A stretch of DNA of 64,000 nucleotides, taken from assembly GCA_041398745.1 (NCBI GenBank), contig JAWKUB010000005.1, positions 124,001 to 188,000 on the forward strand, read 5' to 3'. The position numbers were made by a program, and so were the translations under genes. The notes under the pieces were generated by a model. It was not told the origin of the DNA and did no database searches. It was given only the letters and a program-made list of their open reading frames with translations. The first letter of the stretch is position 1. Every line of letters begins with the position of its first letter. The stretch comes from JACKHO01 sp041398745. GTDB taxonomy: Bacteria > Planctomycetota > Planctomycetia > Planctomycetales > Planctomycetaceae. Shown here one piece after another: positions 26,432 through 35,445 of the stretch.

Positions 26432-27637
26432 ATGAGTGATCGCAGACATGTCCTTTACGTCGATGACGAAGAGGCAAACCTCATAGTCTTTGAACTGGCG
26501 TTCGAAGATGTTTTCGAAGTGCACACGGCCACCTCGGCTGCCGAGGCGCTGGATATCATCGACCGCATTCCCGTTCCGGTGGTCGTGGCCGACCAGCGCA
26601 TGCCGGAAATGACCGGCGTCGAAATGTTCACGCGGTTACGCGCGAAGTATCCGCACATTCAGCGTATTATTCTCTCGGGATACTCCGACTCCGACGCCAT
26701 TATTGACGCCGTCAACCAGGGGCAGGTCTTTCAGTTTTTGAAGAAGCCGTGGTCGCAGGTTGAACTGCAAACGGTGTTGAAACGCGCCATCGATGCGCAC
26801 GACCTCATCGTGCAGAACTCCGTGCTCACGGAACGCATTGTCATGGCCGAACGGACTGCCAGTCTCGGCAAGGCCGCTGCGGAAATTGCCCATGAAATGG
26901 GGAATCAACTCAACCTGCTGCCGCTGGTCGAGATGATTGAAGATGAGTACTCGAATGACGAACAACTCGTTGAGTTGGCCGATATGGCTCGGCAAACACA
27001 CGATCGACTCTCACGGCTCATTAACGAAATCAAGAATTTCGTGCGGCGAGACTCGACACCCAACGCCGCCGTCGCCGAACATAGTCATCACATCGACCTC
27101 GGCCAGTGCGTGCGTGAGCTAATGTCGTTTCTACGGTTTCATCGCAGCATTCCGACGGATAGCGTGCAGCTCAAATTGAATGTTTCGAAAGCCCCCATTT
27201 GTGGTGATCCGTTCAAGTTGCAGCAGGTACTCGTCAATTTATTGGCCAACGCGGCGCACGCCATCGAAGACCGAGCCGACGGACGCATTGAGCTGAAACT
27301 TGAACACTCGAACGAAGCATTTCATTTGAGTGTTTCGGATAACGGCTGCGGCATACCGAAAGAAGTATTGCCACACATTTGGGAACCTTTCTTCAGCACC
27401 AAAGGCAACGTCGGTACAGGGCTGGGGCTGGATGTCGTGCGAAACATTGTAGTGGCACATGGCGGCGTGATTCATTGTGAGAGCCTTCCGAATCAGGGAA
27501 CGACATTTACCATTGACCTGCCAATCCTTGAACTTGAGCCGAGTCAATTGCATATCGTCGAAGACGAAACTGTTGAGCTTTCCATTGGCGACACTCAGAT
27601 TATGAAGGCGGAGGAACGGGCTCGCTTAAGTGACTGA
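26432..27637 (+). CDS. receiver-histidine kinase fusion protein
   Basis: 401 residues, cytoplasmic. The receiver domain (about 5-120) has YVDDEE, phospho-acceptor Asp54 in ADQRMPEMTG and Lys in LKKPW. A dimerisation segment contains EIAHEMGNQ (His about 153), and an ATP-binding domain contains NLLANAAHAI, DNGCGIP and GTGLGLD. It lacks any DNA-binding or other output domain. It lies 151 bp after the hybrid kinase and is likely to take part in the same relay. The receiver-first order suggests that its kinase activity is controlled by phosphorylation. Confidence 0.9.
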   Translation: MSDRRHVLYVDDEEANLIVFELAFEDVFEVHTATSAAEALDIIDRIPVPVVVADQRMPEMTGVEMFTRLRAKYPHIQRIILSGYSDSDAIIDAVNQGQVFQFLKKPWSQVELQTVLKRAIDAHDLIVQNSVLTERIVMAERTASLGKAAAEIAHEMGNQLNLLPLVEMIEDEYSNDEQLVELADMARQTHDRLSRLINEIKNFVRRDSTPNAAVAEHSHHIDLGQCVRELMSFLRFHRSIPTDSVQLKLNVSKAPICGDPFKLQQVLVNLLANAAHAIEDRADGRIELKLEHSNEAFHLSVSDNGCGIPKEVLPHIWEPFFSTKGNVGTGLGLDVVRNIVVAHGGVIHCESLPNQGTTFTIDLPILELEPSQLHIVEDETVELSIGDTQIMKAEERARLSD

Positions 27638-27761
27638 GTGCGTCGTACGAATGGCTCGAGCATCTTGCACGACAAATTCACATGCACGGCTTTTCTCATG
27701 GAGCCTCAGGGGATACTCTGCCCGTTGTAGATCAGTGTTCTCTTGACCCTTCGAGCCTTCC

Positions 27762-28691
27762 ATGAACCGACGCGAATTTGCCGCGAGTGCCGCTGGCGCG
27801 ATTGCCGCTTCCCTGTTGACTTCCAGCCCGGTTCAGGCGGCCCCGGAAAAAGCAATACGCCGTCCGAATCGCATCGCCGTGTCGACGTATTCCTACTGGC
27901 GCTACCGGCCCGACACGAAATTGTCGATTGAAGAGTGCATCGACCTCGCGGCTGAGACGGGTTTCGACGGCGTCGAAATTCTGCATATTCAAATGCAGGA
28001 CGAATCCAATGCCGCACTTCAGAAAATCAAACAGCGTGCGTTCTCTCATGGTCTCGATTTGTGTGGATTCTCAACGCATCAGTCGTTTGTATCTCCCGAC
28101 AAAGCGTTTCGGGATAAGAACATTGACCACACGCTGAAATGCATTGAACTGGCTTATGCTCTCGGCATTCCGACCATTCGAGTCAATACTGGCCGCTGGG
28201 GGACATCGAAAGATTTCGACGAACTGATGGCCAACAAAGGGATCGAACCGCGTCTCGAAGGGTACACCGACGAAGACGGCTTCGGCTGGGTCATTGACAG
28301 CTTGACCAAATGTTTGAAGAAAGCTGAGGAGTGCGGTGTTGTGCTGGGCCTTGAGAACCATTGGGGGCTCGGGCGGACCGCCGACGGTGTACTGCACATT
28401 ATCGATCAAATCAAATCCCCCTGGCTCCGGGCCACGCTCGACACGGGGAACTTTCTGGAACGTCAGTACGAGCAATACGCTCAAATGGCTCCGTACACTG
28501 TGTTTGTGCAAGCCAAAACGTATTACGGAGGCGGCACGTGGTATGACCTCGACATCGACTATCCACGAGTAGCCCAAACACTCGCCGAGGTCGATTATCG
28601 TGGCTACATTTCTCTGGAATTCGAGGGGGAAGAGTCGCACGAAACCGCCATTCCTAAGAGCCTGGAAATGCTGCGAAAAGCGTTTGGTTAG
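27762..28691 (+). CDS. Tat-exported sugar phosphate isomerase/epimerase-like protein
   Basis: 309 residues. The twin-arginine signal MNRREFAASAAG is followed by an Ala-rich hydrophobic stretch to about residue 28 (VQAA). The mature part is a xylose isomerase-like TIM barrel (AP-endonuclease-2 superfamily): ETGFDGVEI, VLGLENHWG with a metal-ligand Glu, ATLDTGN and a C-terminal ISLEFEGEE. Such proteins isomerise or epimerise sugars, or act on keto-sugars. The large planctomycete set is mostly uncharacterised. Export folded through Tat is consistent with a metal-dependent periplasmic enzyme. Confidence 0.86.
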   Translation: MNRREFAASAAGAIAASLLTSSPVQAAPEKAIRRPNRIAVSTYSYWRYRPDTKLSIEECIDLAAETGFDGVEILHIQMQDESNAALQKIKQRAFSHGLDLCGFSTHQSFVSPDKAFRDKNIDHTLKCIELAYALGIPTIRVNTGRWGTSKDFDELMANKGIEPRLEGYTDEDGFGWVIDSLTKCLKKAEECGVVLGLENHWGLGRTADGVLHIIDQIKSPWLRATLDTGNFLERQYEQYAQMAPYTVFVQAKTYYGGGTWYDLDIDYPRVAQTLAEVDYRGYISLEFEGEESHETAIPKSLEMLRKAFG

Positions 28692-28792
28692 AGTTACTCC
28701 CCGCTGGATCATTTCAGCATGGCGCACTACCATGCGGAACAGAATTGGCACTCGCAACCCTACACACACAATTCCATAAATACGCGACAGAC

Positions 28793-29977
28793 ATGAAGAT
28801 TCACGAATACCAGGCCAAGAAGTTGTTTTCTGAGGCAGGCGTTGCCATTCCCAATGGAATTGTCGTCAAGAATCCGGCCGATGCCGCCAAGGCTTTTGCC
28901 GAACTCGGAACTCCCGTTGTCGTGGTGAAGTCGCAAATCCACGCCGGTGGACGGGGAAAAGGACGCTTCAAAGAGCATCCCGAACAGGCGGGCGTGGTCC
29001 TTGTGAAATCTCCGGAAGATGCTGTTGCTAACGCGGAACGGATGCTCGGTTCGACTCTGGTCACCATTCAAACCGGCGACGAAGGCAAGCAGGTCAACAC
29101 GCTGTACATCGAGCAGGGGCTCGACATTGCCAAGGAACTCTACCTGGCAATTGTTGTCGACCGTGAGGTCGGCAAACCGATGATTATCGCGTCGACGGAA
29201 GGGGGCATGGCCATTGAGGAAGTGGCGCACGAGCATCCTGAGAAAATCGTGAAGGAACACTTCGATCCCGGTATTGGACTGCAGCCATATCAGGTACGGA
29301 AACTCTCGAACGCTCTCGGATTCGACAAAGTCACTCAAAAGTCGGCTTCGGTCTTCCTGCCCCGGATGTGCGAGTTCTTCGTCAAGAATGACTGCAGCAT
29401 GGCGGAAATCAATCCCCTCATCATTACCGGTGACGGACAACTGCTCGCACTCGATGCAAAGGTGACCTTCGACGACAACGCTCTGTTCCGTCACAAGAAC
29501 TTCGATGAACTGCGAGACAGCAGCGAAGAAGAGCCAGCCGAAACCCGGGCCCAGGCTGCCGGACTCAGCTATGTGAAACTGGATGGCGAAATCGGTTGTC
29601 TGGTGAACGGAGCCGGACTGGCCATGAGCACTATGGACATCATCAAACTGCATGGTGGCGAGCCGGCCAACTTTCTCGACGTCGGCGGTGGAGCGAACGT
29701 TGATCAGGTCACCGAGGCGTTCCGAATCATCCTCGACGACAAAAACGTTAAGGCAATTCTCGTCAACATCTTCGGCGGTATTATGCAGTGCGACACTATT
29801 GTGGAAGCGCTGCTGGTCGCTTACGACAAAATTGGAATTACCGTTCCTTTAGTTGTTCGCCTGGAAGGAACAAACGTCGAGAAGGCGCGCGATATGCTTA
29901 AGGCGTCCGGTAAGCAAATCATCACCGCGAATAATTTGAGCGATGCAGCCCAGAAGGTCGTAGCAACCTTGGCCTAA
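28793..29977 (+). CDS. sucC: succinate--CoA ligase (ADP-forming) beta subunit
   Basis: 394 residues from the ATG at 28793 (MKIHEYQAKKLF, the canonical start); the frame is open to 28745. ATP-grasp domain: VVKSQIHAGGRGKGR, and Glu/Asn metal residues in CSMAEINPLIIT. C-terminal CoA-ligase domain: GEIGCLVNGAGLAMSTMD and NIFGGIMQCD. The length is normal. It forms succinate and ATP from succinyl-CoA in the TCA cycle together with SucD. Unusually, sucD does not follow: the next gene, 5 bp downstream, encodes a hydrolase. Confidence 0.96.
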   Translation: MKIHEYQAKKLFSEAGVAIPNGIVVKNPADAAKAFAELGTPVVVVKSQIHAGGRGKGRFKEHPEQAGVVLVKSPEDAVANAERMLGSTLVTIQTGDEGKQVNTLYIEQGLDIAKELYLAIVVDREVGKPMIIASTEGGMAIEEVAHEHPEKIVKEHFDPGIGLQPYQVRKLSNALGFDKVTQKSASVFLPRMCEFFVKNDCSMAEINPLIITGDGQLLALDAKVTFDDNALFRHKNFDELRDSSEEEPAETRAQAAGLSYVKLDGEIGCLVNGAGLAMSTMDIIKLHGGEPANFLDVGGGANVDQVTEAFRIILDDKNVKAILVNIFGGIMQCDTIVEALLVAYDKIGITVPLVVRLEGTNVEKARDMLKASGKQIITANNLSDAAQKVVATLA

Positions 29978-29982
29978 CGATT

Positions 29983-30879
29983 ATGAACTCGCAATTCGCC
30001 CTCACGTTCTCAATTTTCTGTGGATGCCTGGTAGCGAACCTACCGACCGCAAATGCGCAGTCGGACGCTGAATTGCCGCCAGCGGTGTATCTCTACAAGG
30101 GAGATGCTCCGGGATCGGAGGGGCGGTCCAATGAGCAGAAACAAATTCGTCCCGGTGCGGACCGAGTGGTCAGCAATGTGCATCGCCCGTTGATTTATCC
30201 CTATCTTCCCAAGGCCGGGACCAACACCGGGATGGCAGTCATTATTGCCCCGGGAGGAGGACACCGGGCACTCTGGTCAACGCACGAGGGCCATGTTCCG
30301 GCCAAGTATTTCGCGGAACGCGGAATTGCGGCGTTTGTCCTGGAATACCGACTGGCTGAAGAACCAGACTCCCCTTATACCGTCGACGAACATGCCCTTG
30401 GCGATATGCAGCAAGCCATTCGGCTGGTGCGAAGTCGTGCCAGGGAATGGGACGTCGATCCTCACCGTGTCGGCGTCATGGGATTCTCCGCGGGTGGCGA
30501 ACTGGTCGCGCTGGCTGGCATGCGGTTCGATGCAGGTAACAAGGACGCCGCCGATATCGTTTCGCAACAGTCCTCACGTCCCGACTTTCTGGCACTCATT
30601 TATCCGGGGCGTTCGCATCGGTATGAACCTATTGCCGAAACACCACAGACGTTCATTGTGGCCGGATTTGGCGATCGGCCGGACATTGCCGAAGGGATGG
30701 CGGAAACGTATTTGAAGTTTAAGCGGGTGGGTGTGCCCACAGAACTCCACATCTATTCAAACGCCGGACATGGATTTGGCCTGCGAGAAGGGAAGCCAGG
30801 TTCCGTCATGAAGTGGGTCGACCGCTTCATCGAATGGGCCGATGACAGAGCATTGCTGCACCCTGCCGAGAAGAAGTAA
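29983..30879 (+). CDS. secreted alpha/beta hydrolase (esterase/xylanase-like)
   Basis: 298 residues with a signal peptide (about 1-25, TANAQ). The oxyanion-hole region is VIIAPGGGH, the nucleophile elbow GFSAGG holds the catalytic Ser, and NAGHGFG near residue 265 holds the catalytic His, as in the BD-FAE/acetyl-esterase group. The probable role is deacylation of polysaccharides outside the cytoplasm. The start is 5 bp after sucC, so read-through is likely despite the unrelated function. Confidence 0.87.
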   Translation: MNSQFALTFSIFCGCLVANLPTANAQSDAELPPAVYLYKGDAPGSEGRSNEQKQIRPGADRVVSNVHRPLIYPYLPKAGTNTGMAVIIAPGGGHRALWSTHEGHVPAKYFAERGIAAFVLEYRLAEEPDSPYTVDEHALGDMQQAIRLVRSRAREWDVDPHRVGVMGFSAGGELVALAGMRFDAGNKDAADIVSQQSSRPDFLALIYPGRSHRYEPIAETPQTFIVAGFGDRPDIAEGMAETYLKFKRVGVPTELHIYSNAGHGFGLREGKPGSVMKWVDRFIEWADDRALLHPAEKK

Positions 30880-30897
30880 GTCCTTCTGACAAGTTCT

Positions 30898-31821
30898 CTA
30901 TTTGGCCTTGGATGTTCGCTTCAATTGCTTCTGAAGCTTCAGGACAGCCAGTTCCTTGGCCTTCGCCTCGACTTCCACCGTAATCTTTTGGCCTTTCCAG
31001 CATTTCGGGAAATCGGCAATATCGATGAAGTCGTGATGCCGATTTGGTTTGGGGCCATTCCAACCTTCAAGCGGGCTGGAGATGTGGAAAAGAGGCTCTC
31101 GATCCCAAGTCGACCGCGCCTGTTCGGTCGCCTCCTCAATCGACAGTTCATCTGCATGGCACCGATGATGGTGAGCGTCGTAAACCAATGGAATTCCTTC
31201 GGCCTGGCATAACCGCAGCAGATCCATTGGAGTGTAGGTGACGTCATCATTTTCGAGGGTCAATCGGCTTCGTGCTCTACTGGAGAGCCGATTGACGTTG
31301 CGTGCAAAGTCGTCGAGGGCGGCAACCTTGTCGCCATAGGCGCCGCCGCCGTGAATGTTCACCACATCGGCCCCCACCCATTCCGCAACTTCGGCCTGGT
31401 ATTCCAGTTCGGCTATCGACCGGTTGACAACCTCGGGGCGCGGCGAGTTGAGGACGACGAACTGGTCGGGGTGAAAACACGTGCGGATGTCGTGCGTTGA
31501 CGCGAACTCTCGACACTTCTTGAACTGCTCGACCATTTCGTCACCCTGTGGAAGGTCTGAAACGTCGTACCCGCACTCTGCATGAGTTTTGACCGGAAGG
31601 ACCTGGCTGTTAATTCGAAAGCAGCCAATGTCGTTGTTTGCGCAGAAGTGCAGTGCGTCGAGCAATGCCTGGGCATTGGCGAGGCAAAGCCCAGAAAGCT
31701 TGGCCAGTGCATCGTGTCGTTTCATCCCGCTGATGGATTTGACTGTTGTGTTCCGAAACTTGATGGGTTGATCGGAAAACGTGCAGCAGAGACCAAGACG
31801 AATCACTTTTAGCTTTCTCAA
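30898..31821 (-). CDS. uvsE: UV DNA damage endonuclease UvsE
   Basis: 307 residues, a TIM-barrel UVDE protein. Family motifs include RLGLCCTF at the start, FHPDQFVVLNSP, VNIHGGGAYGDK, RLTLENDD, YDAHHHRC and the C-terminal KITVEVEAKAKE. The His, Glu and Asp residues of these motifs are the expected three-metal ligands. It nicks DNA 5' to UV photoproducts and some other lesions. The C-terminus is Lys-rich. It is convergent with the hydrolase gene. Confidence 0.94.
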   Translation of the reverse strand: MRKLKVIRLGLCCTFSDQPIKFRNTTVKSISGMKRHDALAKLSGLCLANAQALLDALHFCANNDIGCFRINSQVLPVKTHAECGYDVSDLPQGDEMVEQFKKCREFASTHDIRTCFHPDQFVVLNSPRPEVVNRSIAELEYQAEVAEWVGADVVNIHGGGAYGDKVAALDDFARNVNRLSSRARSRLTLENDDVTYTPMDLLRLCQAEGIPLVYDAHHHRCHADELSIEEATEQARSTWDREPLFHISSPLEGWNGPKPNRHHDFIDIADFPKCWKGQKITVEVEAKAKELAVLKLQKQLKRTSKAK

Positions 31822-31991
31822 AATGCGAGCAAGTGCCCATTCAAAATGGGGCCAAAACTTTGTCGATTATTGTCCGCATTCCGATTTCGACCAGTTTGAA
31901 CGGACTTTGCCAGTCAGAGTCGTAGCGTTTCACACTCGACACTTCCCAACTAATATGCGCTCAAATCAGACTCTAAGCCGATGTCGCCGCC

Positions 31992-32582
31992 ATGATTATC
32001 GAAGGACTTTGCACGACAACCAACGCCGATAGCTCGATGAACATCGCGCCAATGGGGCCCATTGTTGACGCTGAGTTTTCGTCAATTCTGCTGCGGCCAT
32101 TTCAGTCATCCACCACGTTTCAGAATCTGGCCCGCGACAAGTGTGGCGTATTTCATATTGTGGATGACGTCCTGCTACTGGCCAAAACTGCCCTCGGCGA
32201 GAAGCCCGATCGAGTTGAAACGTTTCCCGCGACAAAGGTTTCGGGCAACGTTCTTGCCACCTGCTGTCGGTGGTTTGAATTTGAAGTAATCAGCATTAAC
32301 GCCGACCAACTCCGCAGTGAAATTACAACGCGCGTTGTTCACGAGGGAACACGACGGACTTGGTCGGGATTTAATCGGGCCAGGCATGCTGTCATTGAGG
32401 CGACCATTCTTTGCACGCGCCTACACATTCTGCCCCGCGAAGAAATTGACGCCCTTTGGCCCTTCTTCGCTGCTGCCGTTGAGAAAACGGGCGGACCGGC
32501 GGAACGTGAGGCTTTCGACTTCTTATCGAAACATCTCATCAAGCACGGTAGCTCGCCAGAACATCGCGTGTCAAAGCCGTGA
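31992..32582 (+). CDS. DUF447 family protein (H4MPT C1-pathway type)
   Basis: 196 residues, no signal peptide. It opens with MIIEGLCTTT and IAPMGPIVD, and it contains FQNLARDKCGVFHIVDD and GFNRARHAVIEATIL, all characteristic of DUF447. In archaea, methylotrophs and planctomycetes this flavin-reductase-like family accompanies tetrahydromethanopterin-dependent C1 genes. No other gene of that pathway is in the window. The precise function is not known. Confidence 0.82.
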   Translation: MIIEGLCTTTNADSSMNIAPMGPIVDAEFSSILLRPFQSSTTFQNLARDKCGVFHIVDDVLLLAKTALGEKPDRVETFPATKVSGNVLATCCRWFEFEVISINADQLRSEITTRVVHEGTRRTWSGFNRARHAVIEATILCTRLHILPREEIDALWPFFAAAVEKTGGPAEREAFDFLSKHLIKHGSSPEHRVSKP

Positions 32583-32616
32583 CCAGAACTGGCCGGTCCG
32601 CTACTGGGAATGTGTG

Positions 32617-33342
32617 CTAATAACCGGCAGGAATGTTGGCCGTTATCTCAATGGCAGTCAGTCCAAGTCGGTAACGGCATTGGTCAAGTATGATCTTCGT
32701 CGCACTGGCGCCTACGCGTGTGACCTCCAATTGTCGCACGGCGAGTAGTTGATCGAACGTACGAACTCCACCGGCTGCTTTGACCTGTACATGCGGTAGA
32801 GTGTGCTTACGCATGAGTTTAAGGTCAGCAGCTGTTGCGCCCCCTGTACCATAGCCTGTAGAGGTTTTCACCCAGTCAACGTTGAGCGAGTTGCAAATCT
32901 CGCACAGCTTGATCTTCTGCTGATCGTTCAGGTAGCAGTTTTCAAAAATGACTTTGATTTTCTGCCCTGCGCCGTGTGCGACATCAGTCACCGCCATGAT
33001 GTCTGCATAGACATAGTTCCAGTTTCCGCTTAACGCCTGAGAAATGTTGACGACCATGTCCAGTTCGGTACAGCCCTCGGAAATCGCCGTTTCAGCTTCC
33101 TTCACCTTGGTTGAAGTGGCGTGTCCTCCGTGCGGGAAACCAACCGTGGTCGATGGTTGCACTGACGTACCGGCCAACTCGTCGGCGCACATTTTCAGGG
33201 CGTAGGGCAGGATGCAGACGCTGGCCACGTCGTACAGTCGAGCCATTTGAATGCCGACCTTCAAGTCCTCTACGGTAAGCGTCGGATTCAACAGCGAGTG
33301 GTCGATCATCTTGGCGATGTCGCTGTACTTGTAGTCCGGCAT
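32617..33342 (-). CDS. deoC: deoxyribose-phosphate aldolase DeoC
   Basis: 241 residues from the ATG at 33342; the frame is open to 33384. Class I aldolase barrel: ELDMVVNI, KVIFENCYL, Schiff-base Lys in WVKTSTGYGTGGAT, and KAAGGVRTFDQ. It cleaves 2-deoxyribose-5-phosphate to glyceraldehyde-3-phosphate and acetaldehyde. The length is standard. It stands alone on its strand, about 100 bp downstream of the Gfo/Idh gene of the lipid A operon. Confidence 0.94.
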   Translation of the reverse strand: MPDYKYSDIAKMIDHSLLNPTLTVEDLKVGIQMARLYDVASVCILPYALKMCADELAGTSVQPSTTVGFPHGGHATSTKVKEAETAISEGCTELDMVVNISQALSGNWNYVYADIMAVTDVAHGAGQKIKVIFENCYLNDQQKIKLCEICNSLNVDWVKTSTGYGTGGATAADLKLMRKHTLPHVQVKAAGGVRTFDQLLAVRQLEVTRVGASATKIILDQCRYRLGLTAIEITANIPAGY

Positions 33343-33439
33343 GCAGGCACCTTCGACGAAACGATGGGGTCGATAACCAGCCACATCTGAAGAGCGCCGT
33401 GGCGTTATCCTCTATTGTCTGCACTTGCCGCCAGGATGT

Positions 33440-34522
33440 CTATGCTGCGCGTCGAGAGTAGTCGCGACTTTCGACGACATTCTCCAGCAGCGCCATCGGG
33501 CCAATTCGTCCGTCGACAGTTCCATCCCACTGGTGCGAACGCACGCATTCTACGACGTGTTCCGCAACTTGCAGTGCCTCTAAACCACGAATTCCCGCAA
33601 CTCGGGGTGCCTGCGATTCCGCAACAGCTCCAATGAATTCGCTCAGTTCAGCGGTCAGGGCGTCGGCGTCGCCACCTTCAAATTTCTGATGTTCAATGAA
33701 CTGCCCGAACACATCGGCCTTGAGTTGTGGAATGTCCGCGCCCGGCACTTGGGACAGATAATAAGGCAGCAAACCGGCTTTGAGTGGGCTACCTGGTGAG
33801 AAGACGCTCACCTTTCGTTGTTGCAAATCGGCGATGGCACAACCCCGGTCGGACCAAACCTGCAGTTGGCGACTGACCGTCGGACAAACCCGATTGGCCG
33901 TGATGTCTGCAACACAGCCACCCGGGAACTTGAGCCGCGCCTGGACGCTGTCTTCATGACCTCCCACCAGCGAAACGCCAAACGCTTCCACGGAGGTGGG
34001 AAGTTCTCCTGCCAGTTCGATGATAAGTTCGATGTCGTGAATCATCAAATCGTGGACGACGCCAATGTCTGTCGAGCGAAACGGATACGGGCTGGTGCGT
34101 TCTGCTCGAATATACTTCACTGCCCCACAGTGCTCCTGCAGACACTCGAAGGCGGGATTGAAACGCTCGATGTGTCCAACCTGCAGCGACAGGTTCTTCT
34201 CGTTCGCCAGTTCGACCAGTTTCGTACCGTCAGTGACATTCCCAGCAAGCGGCTTTTCGACGAGAACGGGCACGCCAGCCTGCAGAAATGCCCCGGCAAC
34301 GGCCAAGTGAAAACTGGTAGGAACGACGACTGAAGCCGCATCGACTTTTGAAATCAATGTTCGGTAGTCCGGGGTCCAGTCACAACCGCACACCTCCGCC
34401 ACGGCACGTCCCTGCTGTTCGTTAGGATCAGCGACGGCCACGAGTTCTACGTTCGGCAAGCCAGCAAGAATTCGGGCATGATGCCGACCAAGTGCTCCCA
34501 CCCCCACAACACAAACTCGCAT
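33440..34522 (-). CDS. Gfo/Idh/MocA oxidoreductase, GnnA-like candidate
   Basis: 360 residues from the ATG at 34522; a start at 34537 adds five. The Rossmann motif VGVGALGRHHARIL binds NAD(P), LVEKPLAGN carries the family's catalytic EKP Lys, and HDLMIHDIELI supplies the conserved Asp/His. It is the last gene of ompH-lpxC-lpxA. In some bacteria a Gfo/Idh enzyme next to lpxA (GnnA) oxidises UDP-GlcNAc for 3-amino lipid A. That role is plausible here from context, but the partner transaminase GnnB is absent from the window. Confidence 0.87.
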   Translation of the reverse strand: MRVCVVGVGALGRHHARILAGLPNVELVAVADPNEQQGRAVAEVCGCDWTPDYRTLISKVDAASVVVPTSFHLAVAGAFLQAGVPVLVEKPLAGNVTDGTKLVELANEKNLSLQVGHIERFNPAFECLQEHCGAVKYIRAERTSPYPFRSTDIGVVHDLMIHDIELIIELAGELPTSVEAFGVSLVGGHEDSVQARLKFPGGCVADITANRVCPTVSRQLQVWSDRGCAIADLQQRKVSVFSPGSPLKAGLLPYYLSQVPGADIPQLKADVFGQFIEHQKFEGGDADALTAELSEFIGAVAESQAPRVAGIRGLEALQVAEHVVECVRSHQWDGTVDGRIGPMALLENVVESRDYSRRAA

Positions 34523-34575
34523 GACAATTCCGTTCAATCTTTTAGTCTGTCAATTCACTCGACGCGGCGACCGCG

Positions 34576-35418
34576 CTACGCCGCATCCTTCTTCACAACC
34601 AGCGGTGCCGTGCGAGCTGCCTCGCGGGCGCGTCCCATCCGACCCTGATTGGTACGCTCCACAAAGTCGAGCAGCACGGCCAAATCCATAGGAATGATGC
34701 CTTCCAGCTTCTCCTGGAAGTGTGCCCTCACATCGTCGAGACGTTGATGTTCACGCATGAGTAGCTTGAATGCCTCACGAATGAGAGAAATGTTCTCCTT
34801 TGACAATCCCGCCCGCTGCAGACCAATCAGGTTGACGGTCTTTAGTTCCGGATTGTCACTTCCAGCCGCCAGCATGTACGGCGGAATGTCTCTTGGAACG
34901 CGGCAGCCGCCGCTGACAAATGCGAGTTTGCCAATTGTCGAGAAGTGATGTACGACCGAGTTGCCAGAGACAATGGCTCGATCGTGGACGTGGACGTGAC
35001 CTCCCAAGAGGACACCATTCACGAGAATTGTATGGTCGAAAATGTGGCAGTTGTGAGCGATATGGGCGTTGGACATGATCAGGTTGTAGTTCCCGACCCG
35101 CGTCACGCCATCTTCTTTTTCCGCACCGCGGTTAATCGTCACCCCTTCACGGAACTGGTTGTTGCTGCCAATTTCGACGCTGGTCTGTGAACCATCGAAC
35201 GACTTGTCCTGCGGCTCTGCGCCGATGACGCAGTTGGGCCAGAAGCGATTGTTCTCTCCGATGGTTGTCTTGCCGACGAGGGCGACATGACTGTCGAGCG
35301 TGCATCCATCGCCAATGACGACGTCAGGACCAACGAGGCAGAAGGGTCCAATGGTGACATTCTCACCAATTTTTGCCCGATCATCGACACTTGCCAGTGG
35401 TGAAATTGAGGTTGCCAT
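34576..35418 (-). CDS. lpxA: UDP-N-acetylglucosamine acyltransferase LpxA
   Basis: 280 residues. Hexapeptide-repeat left-handed beta-helix for about 190 residues (IGENVTIGPFCLVGPDVVIG and similar turns), then a helical C-terminal domain. NAHIAHNCHI contains the catalytic His region corresponding to His125 of E. coli, and SGGCRVPRDIPPYMLAAG is also family-typical. It performs the first acylation step of lipid A synthesis. It begins 27 bp after lpxC and is followed 53 bp later by the Gfo/Idh gene. Confidence 0.95.
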   Translation of the reverse strand: MATSISPLASVDDRAKIGENVTIGPFCLVGPDVVIGDGCTLDSHVALVGKTTIGENNRFWPNCVIGAEPQDKSFDGSQTSVEIGSNNQFREGVTINRGAEKEDGVTRVGNYNLIMSNAHIAHNCHIFDHTILVNGVLLGGHVHVHDRAIVSGNSVVHHFSTIGKLAFVSGGCRVPRDIPPYMLAAGSDNPELKTVNLIGLQRAGLSKENISLIREAFKLLMREHQRLDDVRAHFQEKLEGIIPMDLAVLLDFVERTNQGRMGRAREAARTAPLVVKKDAA

Positions 35419-35445
35419 GGTCAGTCTCTGGAGTTGAATAATTAC

